Made by a program: the position numbers and the translations under genes. A stretch of DNA of 64,000 nt from Brumimicrobium sp051745635 (GTDB lineage: Bacteria > Bacteroidota > Bacteroidia > Flavobacteriales_D > Crocinitomicaceae): contig JBNJEH010000007.1 of assembly GCA_051745635.1 (NCBI GenBank), positions 1-64,000 of the forward strand, in the 5' to 3' direction. Positions 1 through 8,908 of the stretch are shown here, piece after piece. The notes below the pieces were generated by a model. That model had not been told where the DNA came from. It was given only the letters and a program-made list of their open reading frames with translations, and searched no databases. Each line of letters opens with the position of its first letter. The first letter of the stretch is position 1.

Positions 1-1280
1 CCTGAATACCGCAACCTTCTGAAGTAAGGCGAGCTTCCCGTCGTATCCAGCGGCACGAAAATATCCGGCATGATTCCACCACCGCCATAAACTACTTTTC
101 CTTCGGGCGTGGTGTATTTGAGGGAATCGTTGAGTTCCGAGCTGTCTACGCTGTACATTTCCCCGCGCTCGTAGCGGTTCATCTCATCCATCATATATTC
201 CTTGTAATCATCCGTGTAAGGTTTTTGAATGCATCTTCCCGTCGGCGTGTAGTAACGCGAAACGGTCAATCGGAGTTTACTCCCGTCTTTGAGGTCTGTA
301 TCCTGCTGCACTAAACCTTTGCCAAATGACCTTCTTCCGATAATGGTTCCTCTGTCATTGTCCTGTATAGCACCGGCGACAATTTCACTTGCAGAAGCGG
401 AGCTTTCGTTGATTAAAACAGTCAGATCAACATCTCCCAGAAACGGTTCATTTTCTGAATAAAATGTTTCTTCCGGGGTCGTTCGTCCTTTAGTAGAAAC
501 GATCGGTTTTCCTTTTTCGAGGAGAGCATCGGCAATTCCGATAGCGCTTCCCATTACTCCCCCGCCATTATAGCGCAGGTCGAATATAAGCTTATTCATG
601 CCCTGACTGCGAAGCTCGAGGGCTGCCTGGTAAAATTCACTCACCGAAGTCATACTGAATTGATTGAGTCGAATATAACCGATGTCCGCACCCATCATGT
701 ATGCTGCAGAGACGGATTCGATCGGAACACTACCGCGGGTAATTGTTTTTTCCAGGGTGTCTTTTTTGCGCAAAATAGTTACGGCGACATCCGTGTCTTC
801 GGGGCCTTTCAACAGCTCCTGAACGCGCTTATTGGTCAACCCGATGTTTGCAATCGTCGAATCGTTGACGGCAATAATTTGATCAAATTTCTGTAAGCCC
901 GCCTGACTTGCCTGGGCGCCTGAGATCACATGGGTGACATTTAACGTATCGTCCATGATGGCAAACCGGACGCCCACACCGCCAAATTTTCCTTCAATCG
1001 ATTCGGTAAAGCGCGATGCTTGTTTTGCGCTGATGTAATTGGAGTGAGGGTCCAAGCTGTGCAGTAAATCGGCAATCGTTTCTTCAAAAAGCTTTTCGGT
1101 GTTTACCGAATCGACGTATTTATTTTCAACCGTTTGCAGAATATCGGCCAGTTTTCGTTCAAAACGACCGCCTTCGTCGTTGCTGTTTATCACCTCGTTG
1201 CGTGAAAGCCCGATTCCGAGCACTATTCCAATCACAATCAATATCGCCCCGATGATGGGATAAATCGTTTTATTTTTCAT
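1..1280 (-). CDS. S41 family C-terminal processing peptidase (CtpA/Prc-like), 3' end outside window
   Basis: About 426 residues are visible and the C-terminus lies beyond base 1. The protein starts with a single hydrophobic anchor (roughly residues 5-24), so it should face the periplasm. A PDZ domain follows (about 85-170), then the S41 protease core with the nucleophile context NESSASASE and the general-base lysine in RSFGKGLVQ. These enzymes cleave the C-termini of exported proteins using a Ser/Lys dyad. The ATG at 1278-1280 overlaps the end of the upstream dCMP deaminase gene by 11 bp, so it is the last visible member of the operon response regulator - deaminase - peptidase. Family identification is firm; the substrate is unknown. 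Confidence 0.93.
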   Translation of the reverse strand, partial: MKNKTIYPIIGAILIVIGIVLGIGLSRNEVINSNDEGGRFERKLADILQTVENKYVDSVNTEKLFEETIADLLHSLDPHSNYISAKQASRFTESIEGKFGGVGVRFAIMDDTLNVTHVISGAQASQAGLQKFDQIIAVNDSTIANIGLTNKRVQELLKGPEDTDVAVTILRKKDTLEKTITRGSVPIESVSAAYMMGADIGYIRLNQFSMTSVSEFYQAALELRSQGMNKLIFDLRYNGGGVMGSAIGIADALLEKGKPIVSTKGRTTPEETFYSENEPFLGDVDLTVLINESSASASEIVAGAIQDNDRGTIIGRRSFGKGLVQQDTDLKDGSKLRLTVSRYYTPTGRCIQKPYTDDYKEYMMDEMNRYERGEMYSVDSSELNDSLKYTTPEGKVVYGGGGIMPDIFVPLDTTGSSPYFRRLRYS

Positions 1281-1707
1281 TTTCAATTTCCTTTATCTGC
1301 TCTATTTCTACTCCTGCAGCACTCAAAAAGTCAACGCCCGCACTATCTTTATATTGATGCACATAAACCACGCGTTCTATGCCCGCCTGGAGGATGAGTT
1401 TGCTGCAATCTTTACACGGCGACAGCGTTAAATATAACGTCGCCCCGCGCGCATTGTTTGTGGATTTGGCAACTTTTAATATCGCATTGGCTTCGGCGTG
1501 CAACACATACCAGTGCGTTTCTCCGTCTTCATTTTCACAACAGTTGTCAAATCCGGAAGGTGTCCCGTTATACCCGTCTGAAATAATCATGTCGTCTTTT
1601 ACAATCAACGCGCCGACTTGCTTGCGTTTACAGTGGGACAGTTCCGCCCAGCTGGAAGCCATTCGCAAATAAGCTCTGTCATAGCGTAGTTGTTTTGCTC
1701 TGCTCAT
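1270..1707 (-). CDS. dCMP/cytidine deaminase family protein (ComEB-like)
   Basis: 145 residues, the usual size for a deoxycytidylate deaminase, which converts dCMP to dUMP for dTTP synthesis. The zinc site is complete: HAEANA supplies His70 and the proton-shuttling Glu72, and PCKDC supplies Cys98 and Cys101. A second CC pair (about 56-57) lies in the loop before the active site. The start codon directly abuts the stop of the response regulator gene at 1708, and the 3' end overlaps the S41 peptidase start, so the three genes are almost certainly co-transcribed. dCMP rather than free cytidine is the likely substrate by family resemblance, not by a residue I can prove. Confidence 0.92.
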   Translation of the reverse strand: MSRAKQLRYDRAYLRMASSWAELSHCKRKQVGALIVKDDMIISDGYNGTPSGFDNCCENEDGETHWYVLHAEANAILKVAKSTNNARGATLYLTLSPCKDCSKLILQAGIERVVYVHQYKDSAGVDFLSAAGVEIEQIKEIENEK

Positions 1708-2433
1708 TCAGTTTGTATTTTGAGAAGTTGAATTATCGTTGATAAACTTGTATCCGACACCGCGCACACTGTGAAAGAAACGCGGATTTTTCGCATCTTC
1801 TTCAAATAATTTTCGGAAAGAAAGGATGTAATTGTCGATCGTTCGCGTCGTAGGAAAATGATCTTTCCCCCACAGTTCGTCCAGTATAAAACTTCGCGAT
1901 ACGACTTCGCCCTCGTGCTTCACAAACAAACTCAACAACTCCACTTCCCGTTTGCTGAGGTCAGTCACTTTTTCCTGTTCCCTGAAAACTTCGTACGTTT
2001 TAGTATTCACAACAAAGCTGCCGATGGAAATTTTATTGACCTTTCCATTTTCTTTTTCGTTGTTGCGCAGGATCAAGACTTTCACGCGCAATAGCAATTC
2101 CTCCAGATCGAACGGCTTTGCGAGGTAGTCATCGGCACCCAGTTTCAACCCCCTTATGCGATCGGAAGAAGATCCTTTTGCCGATATAAACAAAATCGGT
2201 GTAGAAGCAACATTTTTATACGTCGTACAAATATCCCAGCCACTGACCTCCGGCAACATGACGTCTAAGATGACCAGGTCGTAGCTCCCGACTTCGTCCT
2301 TCTTTTCGATGGCTTCCCTGCCATTCGTCACCGTCGTCACCTCGAAACCTTCCAGTTCCATGTTCATAGCGACCACATTGCTCAGACTCTCTTCGTCCTC
2401 TATCAGTAATATTTTGTGCTTATCGTTGGTCAT
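1708..2433 (-). CDS. OmpR/PhoB-family two-component response regulator
   Basis: 241 residues. The receiver domain (about 7-120) has the acidic pair Glu12-Asp13, the phospho-acceptor Asp57 in LVILDVMLP and the conserved Lys106 in YLAKPF. The C-terminal winged helix (about 135-232) ends with the typical TIDNYILSFRKLF and HSVRGVGYKF segments. It should be a DNA-binding transcription factor activated by phosphorylation. No histidine kinase gene adjoins it: upstream on this strand is a divergent exported-protein gene, so the partner kinase must be elsewhere. It is the first gene of the operon with dCMP deaminase and the S41 peptidase. The regulon is not predictable from this window. Confidence 0.93.
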   Translation of the reverse strand: MTNDKHKILLIEDEESLSNVVAMNMELEGFEVTTVTNGREAIEKKDEVGSYDLVILDVMLPEVSGWDICTTYKNVASTPILFISAKGSSSDRIRGLKLGADDYLAKPFDLEELLLRVKVLILRNNEKENGKVNKISIGSFVVNTKTYEVFREQEKVTDLSKREVELLSLFVKHEGEVVSRSFILDELWGKDHFPTTRTIDNYILSFRKLFEEDAKNPRFFHSVRGVGYKFINDNSTSQNTN

Positions 2434-2587
2434 GCATCAGTAATCATAAAAAACATTCAATTATCGGGACTCTTCATTCATTTGTTTTCGCTTTGTGCTC
2501 AAACGGTAACCCCAAAAAATTATTTGTCTCTTCTCTACGTTATTTGTAATTTTATTGTTCGTGCATTACTATTAATTTACAGCTTTT

Positions 2588-3856
2588 ATGAAAAGAACCA
2601 CACTACTCGCCTTAACGTTGCTGCTTTCCATCTCAGCGTCTGGAGGAACGTCATTTCTGTCCGCTTCGGCAAATTTATCAAAAAGTAGAACATCTATTGC
2701 GATAAGTTCACTTGTTTTGAATCCTCGAATACAAGATATTTGCGTTCTGCTCCGCGGCAATGTTAAAACCAAATTGACTAATCACAAAGCAGAAACGACA
2801 GCGCCATCCTTTTTTAAAATGATCGATGGTACTTTGTCGCGCAGTGCCGTTTCGAAGCATCAACCGTTGGCAAACATAACGATCAACAATTCTCCACAGG
2901 ATATAACGATTGAATGCGATGAATCTACTGATCCTTCCAATACGGGAAATTTAACTGCATCAACTTCGTGCACTTCCGGAGGGTTAATGATCAATTATAA
3001 CGATGTCACTGATGGCAATACATGTCCCGAAACCATAACGCGCACCTGGACGGCTACGGATAACTGCGGGAACAGCGAAGACTACGTGCAGCTCATTACC
3101 ATTCAAGACACGCAAGATCCTTCTGCAGACCCCATGCCGCAAGTAACCGTCGCTTGTATCAGTCAGGTACCTGCCACTGATATAGCTGATGTAACAGGGG
3201 AGAATGATAACTGTACCAACAACCTCAATATTTCGCATGTCTCCGATGTTTCCGATGGTTTGTTTTGTCCTGAAACAATTACGCGCACCTATAGCGTTGA
3301 AGATCAATGCGGAAATTTTATACACCTGGAACAGACAATTATCGTAAATGATGAATCTGAACCTGTTATCGATTGTACGATATCTCAGGATACTATCGCC
3401 TCTGGTAACGGTCAGCTGGGGGATTATACCACAAATGCCAATGCCACCGATAATTGCACTGCCAACCCGCTGATCAGTCAGTCTCCCGCTGAGGGCAGTT
3501 CGCTGTCTCCAGGTTCGAACAGCGTAACATTAACTGCAACAGACGACTGCGGAAATACAGACACCTGTACGATCGAAGTGGTGTACGACAGTGCTCTTGG
3601 CTTGCCGGAAAATGATGTTTCGCCGATTTCTGTCTTTCCGAACCCCATTAAAAACAGTTTTTACCTCGATTTTGGTCAAGTCGTCGATCGTGCTGAAATT
3701 ATTCTCTTCGACATCAACGGAAGATGTTTGATAACACGAGAAGTTTTCAACACAGCGACGACTTCTTTTCCTGCTAATCATCTCAAAAAAGGGTTCTACA
3801 CTGTGGCTGTAAAAGTTAATGGCGTCCAAACCGTGCACAAGCTGTCAAAAGAGTGA
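2588..3856 (+). CDS. Secreted HYR/Ig-like repeat protein with T9SS type A sorting domain
   Basis: 422 residues. A signal peptide covers about residues 1-19. Residues about 95-330 hold three Ig-like repeats with recurrent motifs such as CPETITRTW, ATDNCGN, VEDQCGN and ATDDCGN, typical of HYR-like domains of Bacteroidota surface proteins, with paired cysteines. The last ~80 residues (from ISVFPNPIKN to VHKLSKE) form a type A T9SS C-terminal sorting domain with the usual PNP, DINGR and KGFYTV signatures. The protein should therefore be exported by the Sec and then the type IX system and be surface-bound or secreted. No catalytic domain is visible, so an adhesive or structural role is only a guess. 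Confidence 0.88.
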   Translation: MKRTTLLALTLLLSISASGGTSFLSASANLSKSRTSIAISSLVLNPRIQDICVLLRGNVKTKLTNHKAETTAPSFFKMIDGTLSRSAVSKHQPLANITINNSPQDITIECDESTDPSNTGNLTASTSCTSGGLMINYNDVTDGNTCPETITRTWTATDNCGNSEDYVQLITIQDTQDPSADPMPQVTVACISQVPATDIADVTGENDNCTNNLNISHVSDVSDGLFCPETITRTYSVEDQCGNFIHLEQTIIVNDESEPVIDCTISQDTIASGNGQLGDYTTNANATDNCTANPLISQSPAEGSSLSPGSNSVTLTATDDCGNTDTCTIEVVYDSALGLPENDVSPISVFPNPIKNSFYLDFGQVVDRAEIILFDINGRCLITREVFNTATTSFPANHLKKGFYTVAVKVNGVQTVHKLSKE

Positions 3857-3979
3857 TATTCCTTCACGAATCCGAAGAAAAGGCTCTTCAATTAGGGCGT
3901 GTTTCCCAATTTTTCATTTATTTTACAGTCGTTTTGAAACATTTAACGAACGTTTGAGTAGAATTGAGAAAGTTCCAAC

Positions 3980-4966
3980 ATGGATAAATTAATTGCCCAG
4001 TTTCCTAAACAGATTGCAGACGCCCTGGAAATTACCCAATCGGCGTTACTGGAATCACTTGATGGTGCGCGCTTCGAAAACGTCGTCATCTGTGGGATGG
4101 GAGGATCCGGAATAGGTGGCCAAATGGTCAGTCAGTGGTTTGCTGATACAGCCAACGTACCAATTACACGCGTTCAGAGTTATAAAATTCCTGGTTTTGT
4201 CAATTCAAAAACGCTCGTCATCGGTTCTTCCTATTCGGGCAATACAGAGGAAACACTGGAAGCGATTAACGCTGCGCACAAAGCAGGTGCTACCATCGTC
4301 GGTGTCGGTTCGGGAGGAACGCTCCACAAGTTCTGTCAACAACATCATTACGATTTTATCCGCGTACCAGGAGGAAATCCTCCGCGGAGCATGCTGGCTT
4401 TTTCGGTCGTTCAACTCGTGCAAATACTTTCATCGGCGGGCATTATTGCCAAAGAATCAATCAAGTCGATCAATAATTGTCGCCACCTGCTCAACGAAGA
4501 GCTCATCACAATCAAAAAAGAGGCGCGCAAATTGGCTGAACATGTTTTTAAAAAACAATGCATTCTCTACGGAAATACATCATTAGAATCAGTTGTTGTT
4601 CGCGCCCGGCAGCAATTCAATGAAAATTCCAAGCAATTGTGCTGGCACCACGTCATTCCGGAAATGAACCATAACGAACTCGTCGGTTGGGGTGGTGGAT
4701 TGCCGAACATGGCTCCCGTTTTCTTCGAATCTCAATTTTTGACCGAGCGCAATCAGCTTCGTTTTAAGCTGAGCAAAGAAATTATCGGCGAAAAAACGCA
4801 GCACATTTTCACTGTTCAGGGAAAAGGGAAAAATCCCATTGAAGAATCCTTCTTTTTTATCCACCTGGTGGATTGGGCGTCCCTCTATTTGGCGGAACTC
4901 AACAACGTCGACCCCGTTGAAATTCGCGTGATCGATTACTTAAAATCCTCGTTAAGTAAAGCGTAA
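3980..4966 (+). CDS. Bifunctional phosphoglucose/phosphomannose isomerase (SIS domain)
   Basis: 328 residues, normal for this small isomerase family, which interconverts glucose-6-phosphate or mannose-6-phosphate with fructose-6-phosphate. Tandem SIS folds are visible: the sugar-phosphate loop MGGSGIGG (about 40-47) and the SSYSGNTEET segment (about 84-93) are diagnostic. A third motif, EMNHNELVGW (about 235-244), carries the catalytic-type Glu and His of the C-terminal half. The stop is 2 bp before lipB, suggesting one operon that continues to base 7274. No hexokinase or other sugar gene adjoins it, so the context says little about which sugar matters. Confidence 0.92.
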   Translation: MDKLIAQFPKQIADALEITQSALLESLDGARFENVVICGMGGSGIGGQMVSQWFADTANVPITRVQSYKIPGFVNSKTLVIGSSYSGNTEETLEAINAAHKAGATIVGVGSGGTLHKFCQQHHYDFIRVPGGNPPRSMLAFSVVQLVQILSSAGIIAKESIKSINNCRHLLNEELITIKKEARKLAEHVFKKQCILYGNTSLESVVVRARQQFNENSKQLCWHHVIPEMNHNELVGWGGGLPNMAPVFFESQFLTERNQLRFKLSKEIIGEKTQHIFTVQGKGKNPIEESFFFIHLVDWASLYLAELNNVDPVEIRVIDYLKSSLSKA

Positions 4967-4968
4967 TT

Positions 4969-5676
4969 ATGGCTGCCGTCGCATTGTTTGAAGACCTCGG
5001 AACAATTGATTATAAAGAGGCCTGGGATTACCAGGAAGACCTGTTTAAGCGAAATATCGATCTCAAAATTCTGCAGCGCAGGGATCAAACCAACCAACCC
5101 ACAACCAATCATTTGCTCTTTTGCGAGCACCCGCACGTTTACACGCTGGGGAAAAGTGGCAAGCAACAGCATTTATTACTCACTGAAGACCGCCTGAAAG
5201 AAGTGAATGCCACGTACTATAAAATTAATCGCGGCGGAGATATTACGTATCACGGTCCGGGGCAGCTGGTCGTTTACCCGATTTTCGATCTCGAATCTTA
5301 CTTTTTTACCGACATCCACAAATACATGCGCTTCCTGGAAGAAGCCGTCATACGAACACTGGAAGAATTCGATGTAAAAGCCGGACGGGTGGATGGATTG
5401 ACAGGCGTATGGATTGACGGCGACTCACCAGATGCCCGGAAAATCTGTGCGATGGGCGTAAAGTCCTCACGCTGGGTGACTATGCACGGTATTGGGTTCA
5501 ATATCAATACCGACCTCAATTATTTTAATTACATCGTTCCTTGCGGGATTGAAGACAAAAGCGTAACTTCCCTTGAAAAAGAATTGGGTCATCCCGTCGC
5601 CATGGGTGTCATCAAGAAAAAATTAAAAAATCACATCTCTGCGCTTTTCAATGTCGAAATCAAAAACGCAAAATAA
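4969..5676 (+). CDS. lipB: Octanoyltransferase LipB
   Basis: 235 residues. LipB moves octanoyl groups from acyl carrier protein to lipoyl domains of dehydrogenases and the glycine cleavage system. The signature GGDITYHGPGQLV sits at about 89-101. The acyl-enzyme cysteine is Cys192 in VPCGI, and the partner lysine is Lys158 in ARKICAMGVK. The gene follows the isomerase after 2 bp and overlaps the next gene by 26 bp, so translation is probably coupled. No lipA is present nearby. The N-terminus is about 20 residues longer than that of E. coli LipB. Confidence 0.96.
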   Translation: MAAVALFEDLGTIDYKEAWDYQEDLFKRNIDLKILQRRDQTNQPTTNHLLFCEHPHVYTLGKSGKQQHLLLTEDRLKEVNATYYKINRGGDITYHGPGQLVVYPIFDLESYFFTDIHKYMRFLEEAVIRTLEEFDVKAGRVDGLTGVWIDGDSPDARKICAMGVKSSRWVTMHGIGFNINTDLNYFNYIVPCGIEDKSVTSLEKELGHPVAMGVIKKKLKNHISALFNVEIKNAK

Positions 5677-6898
5677 TAAAAGAAAAAGGTTGAAAAGAGT
5701 CCTCATTGGTATCTTTCTCTTCCTCCTCGTCGCTAATTTGCTCATTGTTATATCGGGAAACACCTACCTCTACAAAGGGATCGCATCCACTTATCTCGTA
5801 GGTAAAACGGGACCAACAATATATGATTCTCTCACTTTTCCCACGCGAAAAGCCGCACCAGCTGATTTTCCGGAAAAGTGGGCTGTTCAGCGACCATTGG
5901 ACTCCCTTTCAGCAGATGAAATAGCACAACTCGACAGCATTCGGACAACCTCTTTTCTCCTCGTTCGCAATGATTCTATTATTCTTGAGAAATACTTTGA
6001 GCCACACGATCGAACGTCAAAAAGCAATACTTTTTCAGCTGCCAAGAGCTTCATTGGTTTGGGAATTGGTATTGCCATTGACAAGGGCTACATTTCAGGT
6101 TTTGATGCTCCCGTCAACGACTATCTCCCTTTCCACCTCGAAAACAGTGAAGCTATTACCATACGCGATTTACTGGGAATGTCCAGTGGACTCAACTGGT
6201 CGGAAAGTGGAGGAAACCCGCTGTCAGATAACGCCGCGGCCTATTATGGGAGCGACCTTGAATCTCTTATGGAAAGCCAGTCTTTTCAACCGCAATCCAG
6301 CGACACTTTTGACTATGCCAGCGGAAACACACAGCTGCTCGGTTTTATCTTAAAAGCAGCAACATCGCAAAGCCCTACTGATTTCATAGCGGAACAGGTC
6401 TGGAAGAAAATTGGAACGGAAAACGGCTTTAAATGGAGTTTAGACAGCAAAAATGGAATGGAGAAATCATTTTGTTGTATTTACGCGACCACACGTGACT
6501 TTGCCAAATTTGGTCAGCTCCTCCTGAACGAAGGCATCTGGAACAACGATACCATTATTCGTCCCTCAACTTTGCGAGAGATGACGGCTCCGCATCACAC
6601 CGCATCTCCCGAATACGGACTGCATTTCTGGCGATTTGATGATCCCGAAACACCAGCAGTTTACGCTCGGGGAATTCTCGGACAATATATAATTGCCTTT
6701 CCAACACTCGATATGGTCCTGGTGCGTACAGGTCATGAACGCAAAGAAAAATTCTTTCTACCACCGGGCGAACGGGCTCACTCAAAAAAAACTTATAAAG
6801 AAAACCATCCTTTAGATCTTTTTACATACATTTCAATCGCTAAAAAAAGAGCAATTAAAGCCAATGAAAAAGGACATTCAAATTCCAAAAGTAAGTGA
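5651..6898 (+). CDS. Serine hydrolase, class C beta-lactamase-like (SxxK) family, membrane-anchored
   Basis: 415 residues. A basic N-terminus and one hydrophobic segment (about 17-35) indicate a signal anchor with the enzyme in the periplasm. The nucleophile motif is Ser129-Ala-Ala-Lys132 (FSAAKSFIG), and Tyr222 of DYASGN is the second motif tyrosine. GLHFW and RGILGQ near the C-terminus match the region that holds the third motif, although no KTG is present. This family includes esterases, D-aminopeptidases and penicillin-binding-like enzymes, and true beta-lactam hydrolysis cannot be assumed. It overlaps lipB by 26 bp upstream and the next gene by 35 bp downstream, an unusually tight arrangement. 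Confidence 0.85.
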   Translation: MSKSKTQNNKRKRLKRVLIGIFLFLLVANLLIVISGNTYLYKGIASTYLVGKTGPTIYDSLTFPTRKAAPADFPEKWAVQRPLDSLSADEIAQLDSIRTTSFLLVRNDSIILEKYFEPHDRTSKSNTFSAAKSFIGLGIGIAIDKGYISGFDAPVNDYLPFHLENSEAITIRDLLGMSSGLNWSESGGNPLSDNAAAYYGSDLESLMESQSFQPQSSDTFDYASGNTQLLGFILKAATSQSPTDFIAEQVWKKIGTENGFKWSLDSKNGMEKSFCCIYATTRDFAKFGQLLLNEGIWNNDTIIRPSTLREMTAPHHTASPEYGLHFWRFDDPETPAVYARGILGQYIIAFPTLDMVLVRTGHERKEKFFLPPGERAHSKKTYKENHPLDLFTYISIAKKRAIKANEKGHSNSKSK

Positions 6899-7274
6899 TG
6901 TATCTGTTGCAGTCGTCGAAGAGATGGGCGAGGATAACACCCCTGTTTACAATGTTTATTTGATCAATCAACGTTCAGATGTGCTGGAAAAGGCTCTGGT
7001 TGTTTCAAGAGGTTACGCAACGGCGAAGAAAACGCACCAAAAAGTGGAAACTTCTACGCTGCGCAAATCGCTGGGAGATATTCCCGCCAGGAGCGTACAA
7101 AAAGTTGAACCGCTCATGGAAGAACTGTTTGGCTTGAATAATGAATATTGGGTGAGTTTTTGGATCGGAAATGAGATGTACGACAAGAAGTTTGTATTCC
7201 TCTCCGAAACGATCAAGAAAGATTACTTTACGACCATCCCAATATTGGAAAAGCCGGGTGTTCTCATCGAGTAA
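6864..7274 (+). CDS. Conserved hypothetical cytoplasmic protein
   Basis: 136 residues with no signal peptide, membrane segment or recognised catalytic motif. The sequence alternates predicted beta strands (VAVVEEMGEDNTPVYNVYLINQ; YWVSFWIGNEMYDKKFVFL), suggesting a small beta-rich domain. It resembles a conserved small protein of Flavobacteriia that is sometimes mislabelled as a phenylalanyl-tRNA synthetase subunit; no synthetase motif is present. Its start lies 35 bp inside the preceding hydrolase gene in another frame, so translational coupling is likely. It ends 8 bp before the convergent barrel-protein gene. Function unknown. Confidence 0.75.
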   Translation: MKKDIQIPKVSDVSVAVVEEMGEDNTPVYNVYLINQRSDVLEKALVVSRGYATAKKTHQKVETSTLRKSLGDIPARSVQKVEPLMEELFGLNNEYWVSFWIGNEMYDKKFVFLSETIKKDYFTTIPILEKPGVLIE

Positions 7275-7282
7275 ACGGAGCA

Positions 7283-8137
7283 TTACCAGTCCGGACAAGT
7301 ATCACACTTCGACCCAGAGGATGTTGAAAAAGTGATCCCTGCACTCAACTCTGCAGCAAAATAAAACGGATTTTGTGCAGCTGTATTTTTTCCGTTATTC
7401 GACAAGCGAATATTGTTTTGCGCTGCATGGCCTCCGGAAAAACGCGTGAGCAGATAAATGCGCTGAAAGAAATCAAACCGCAATCCCGCAGCGAATGCAG
7501 CATTCCATCCCGATAGCGAAGTTACCCGATTGTACTGCGCGTTGCCAAACGTATAATCCACTCCCGACACTACGGGTCCCACCTTCCCTTCAAGTACCGA
7601 GTGGATACTGGCATTTTTATCGCGCGAACTAACGAGTTGATCCATCCGCTGTACGCCCAGCGTGATGAGGTGCATCCCCTTTTTTTGCACTAAATGGATT
7701 TGATCCCGGCTCAGTGCAGTAGATGAATTGTTGATGTTTCCAGAAAAGTCAGGGTGAGCTCCCGGTGCTACATTTCCGGAAATGCCCACCGTCTGCTCGT
7801 TCACAAAAAAAGTGTTGTAGCGATGAAAATCTCCAATGATCGCCCATTTATCGGCAACAAAATAACCGCCCTGAAATGAAAACTGCGGAGCATCGCTCCC
7901 GAAAAAGTTCAATAATGAAGCCTCACCCGGATTATCTGCCAGTGCTACATTCTCCAATGTGAGAGCGTGATCACTTCCGCGCAACTCCACAGTTGTCGCA
8001 GCATATACGGAACGGTTGTAACCCCCGCTGATAAAAAAAGATCCTTCTTTATTTGTTGAAAGAGAACGACTGTTGCGCTGTGCAGTGCCATCGATTGAAA
8101 AGAAGGTTATCGCCGCAACGATCAATGCTTTGTACAT
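7283..8137 (-). CDS. Predicted outer-membrane beta-barrel protein
   Basis: 284 residues with a signal peptide (about 1-18, ending near DGTAQ). The mature part is rich in glycine and aromatic residues in alternating amphipathic strands (FFISGGYNR, FAAGLRFDFF, YFAAELSAGITF), which is typical of a small outer-membrane barrel. It ends in CDTCPDW rather than a canonical aromatic C-terminus. No catalytic residues or sorting domain are seen. It stands alone, convergent with the preceding operon, and a dispersed repeat lies 20 bp upstream of its start. The barrel prediction rests on pattern only. Confidence 0.72.
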   Translation of the reverse strand: MYKALIVAAITFFSIDGTAQRNSRSLSTNKEGSFFISGGYNRSVYAATTVELRGSDHALTLENVALADNPGEASLLNFFGSDAPQFSFQGGYFVADKWAIIGDFHRYNTFFVNEQTVGISGNVAPGAHPDFSGNINNSSTALSRDQIHLVQKKGMHLITLGVQRMDQLVSSRDKNASIHSVLEGKVGPVVSGVDYTFGNAQYNRVTSLSGWNAAFAAGLRFDFFQRIYLLTRFSGGHAAQNNIRLSNNGKNTAAQNPFYFAAELSAGITFSTSSGSKCDTCPDW

Positions 8138-8485
8138 AATTTCTGGTTATCTTTTTATAGGATTACCAATGTAAATCGCAAAACAATAATGAATGCTTAT
8201 TAAAGATACAGATGTTAGATAATTAGACAATAGATGTTAGATAACTGATATTAAGAATATCTAACATCTCCAAGTCTAACATCTTTTATAAATCTTAGCA
8301 TCCAATAAGAAAGAATGTTTTAAATTAAAATTTACGACCTATCTTGGTAACCCATTCATTTTAAAACTGGACCTACTGTCCGCTCAAAACTTCATTAACC
8401 AAAAATACAATTAATTCGACGCTTTTCACACGCTACCGTAGTGATTTTAACAACATTGATCGACATCTGACGCCCAATTGGATTT
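8138..8485. other. Gene-free region carrying repeat copy 1
   Basis: 348 bp between divergently read neighbours. Most of it is the dispersed repeat at 8159-8352. The remaining ~130 bp is AT-rich and I see no further gene or convincing terminator. Confidence 0.6.
8159..8352 (+). repeat. Dispersed ~190-bp MITE-like repeat, copy 1
   Basis: Copy 1 of a family also found at 17559-17743 (same orientation) and 26970-27155 (inverted). The ends are imperfect inverted repeats: left end AGGATTACCAATGTAAATCG, right end (reversed) GGTTACCAAGATAGGTCGTA. The interior holds a perfect 12-bp inverted repeat, AGATGTTAGATA at 8232-8243 and TATCTAACATCT at 8258-8269. A further AGATGTTAGATAA at 8210-8222 is a direct repeat. 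There is no coding capacity. The structure fits a miniature inverted-repeat element or a structured intergenic repeat. Confidence 0.85.
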
Positions 8486-8779
8486 TTATCCGAAAAAATT
8501 GATAATCAAAATAATCACGTCGATAATAATTGTAAGTGCAGCAAGGTTCATGATGTATTTTAACGGTGCCGCGGCGAGTAATAAAGACAAAGTTGCCATG
8601 GTTGGAACTACGATTGCAATTAACTGAAATGTATTATGGATGGCTCCGTAACCCACTGTTAGACCGCCAAGACAGCCGACAATAAGAAGAACTGCGCTAA
8701 TAATTGCGTAGCGGTTGTGCTCCATTCCTTCCTTAAAAAAAGAATCCCAAAAACTTGACTCTGTGTTTGTTGTACTCAT
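8486..8779 (-). CDS. Small integral membrane protein, unknown function
   Basis: 97 residues with a short polar N-terminus (about 1-22) followed by three hydrophobic segments (about 24-45, 50-68 and 73-95). There are almost no charged residues in the membrane part, and the C-terminus ends directly after the last segment. It does not match a family I can name. It is transcribed alone and divergently from the gene at 8909. Because it is short and isolated the call is moderate, but the clean three-helix pattern and the plausible ATG support a real gene. Confidence 0.65.
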   Translation of the reverse strand: MSTTNTESSFWDSFFKEGMEHNRYAIISAVLLIVGCLGGLTVGYGAIHNTFQLIAIVVPTMATLSLLLAAAPLKYIMNLAALTIIIDVIILIINFFG

Positions 8780-8823
8780 AACGTTCTATTTCTTATATTT
8801 GCTACGAAAATAGGTGGGTTGAC

Positions 8824-8853
8824 TTTGAAATCAACTGACCTCTTTTAGCTTTG
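8824..8853 (+). promoter_or_regulatory. Bacteroidota-type promoter upstream of the gene at 8909
   Basis: A TTTG at 8824-8827 is followed after 18 bp by TAGCTTTG at 8846-8853, matching the Bacteroidota housekeeping promoter TTTG-N19-TAnnTTTG. Transcription would start near 8860, about 50 bp before the proposed TTG start codon. Confidence 0.55.
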
Positions 8854-8908
8854 TGGGTGACTTTTGTCATTTATAGAGCGTTCAATCAATCGGCTTCCAT
8901 GAAAATGT

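Noticed and set aside
6864..7274. Phenylalanyl-tRNA synthetase subunit
   Set aside because: The name sometimes attached to similar small proteins has no support; no synthetase motif is present.
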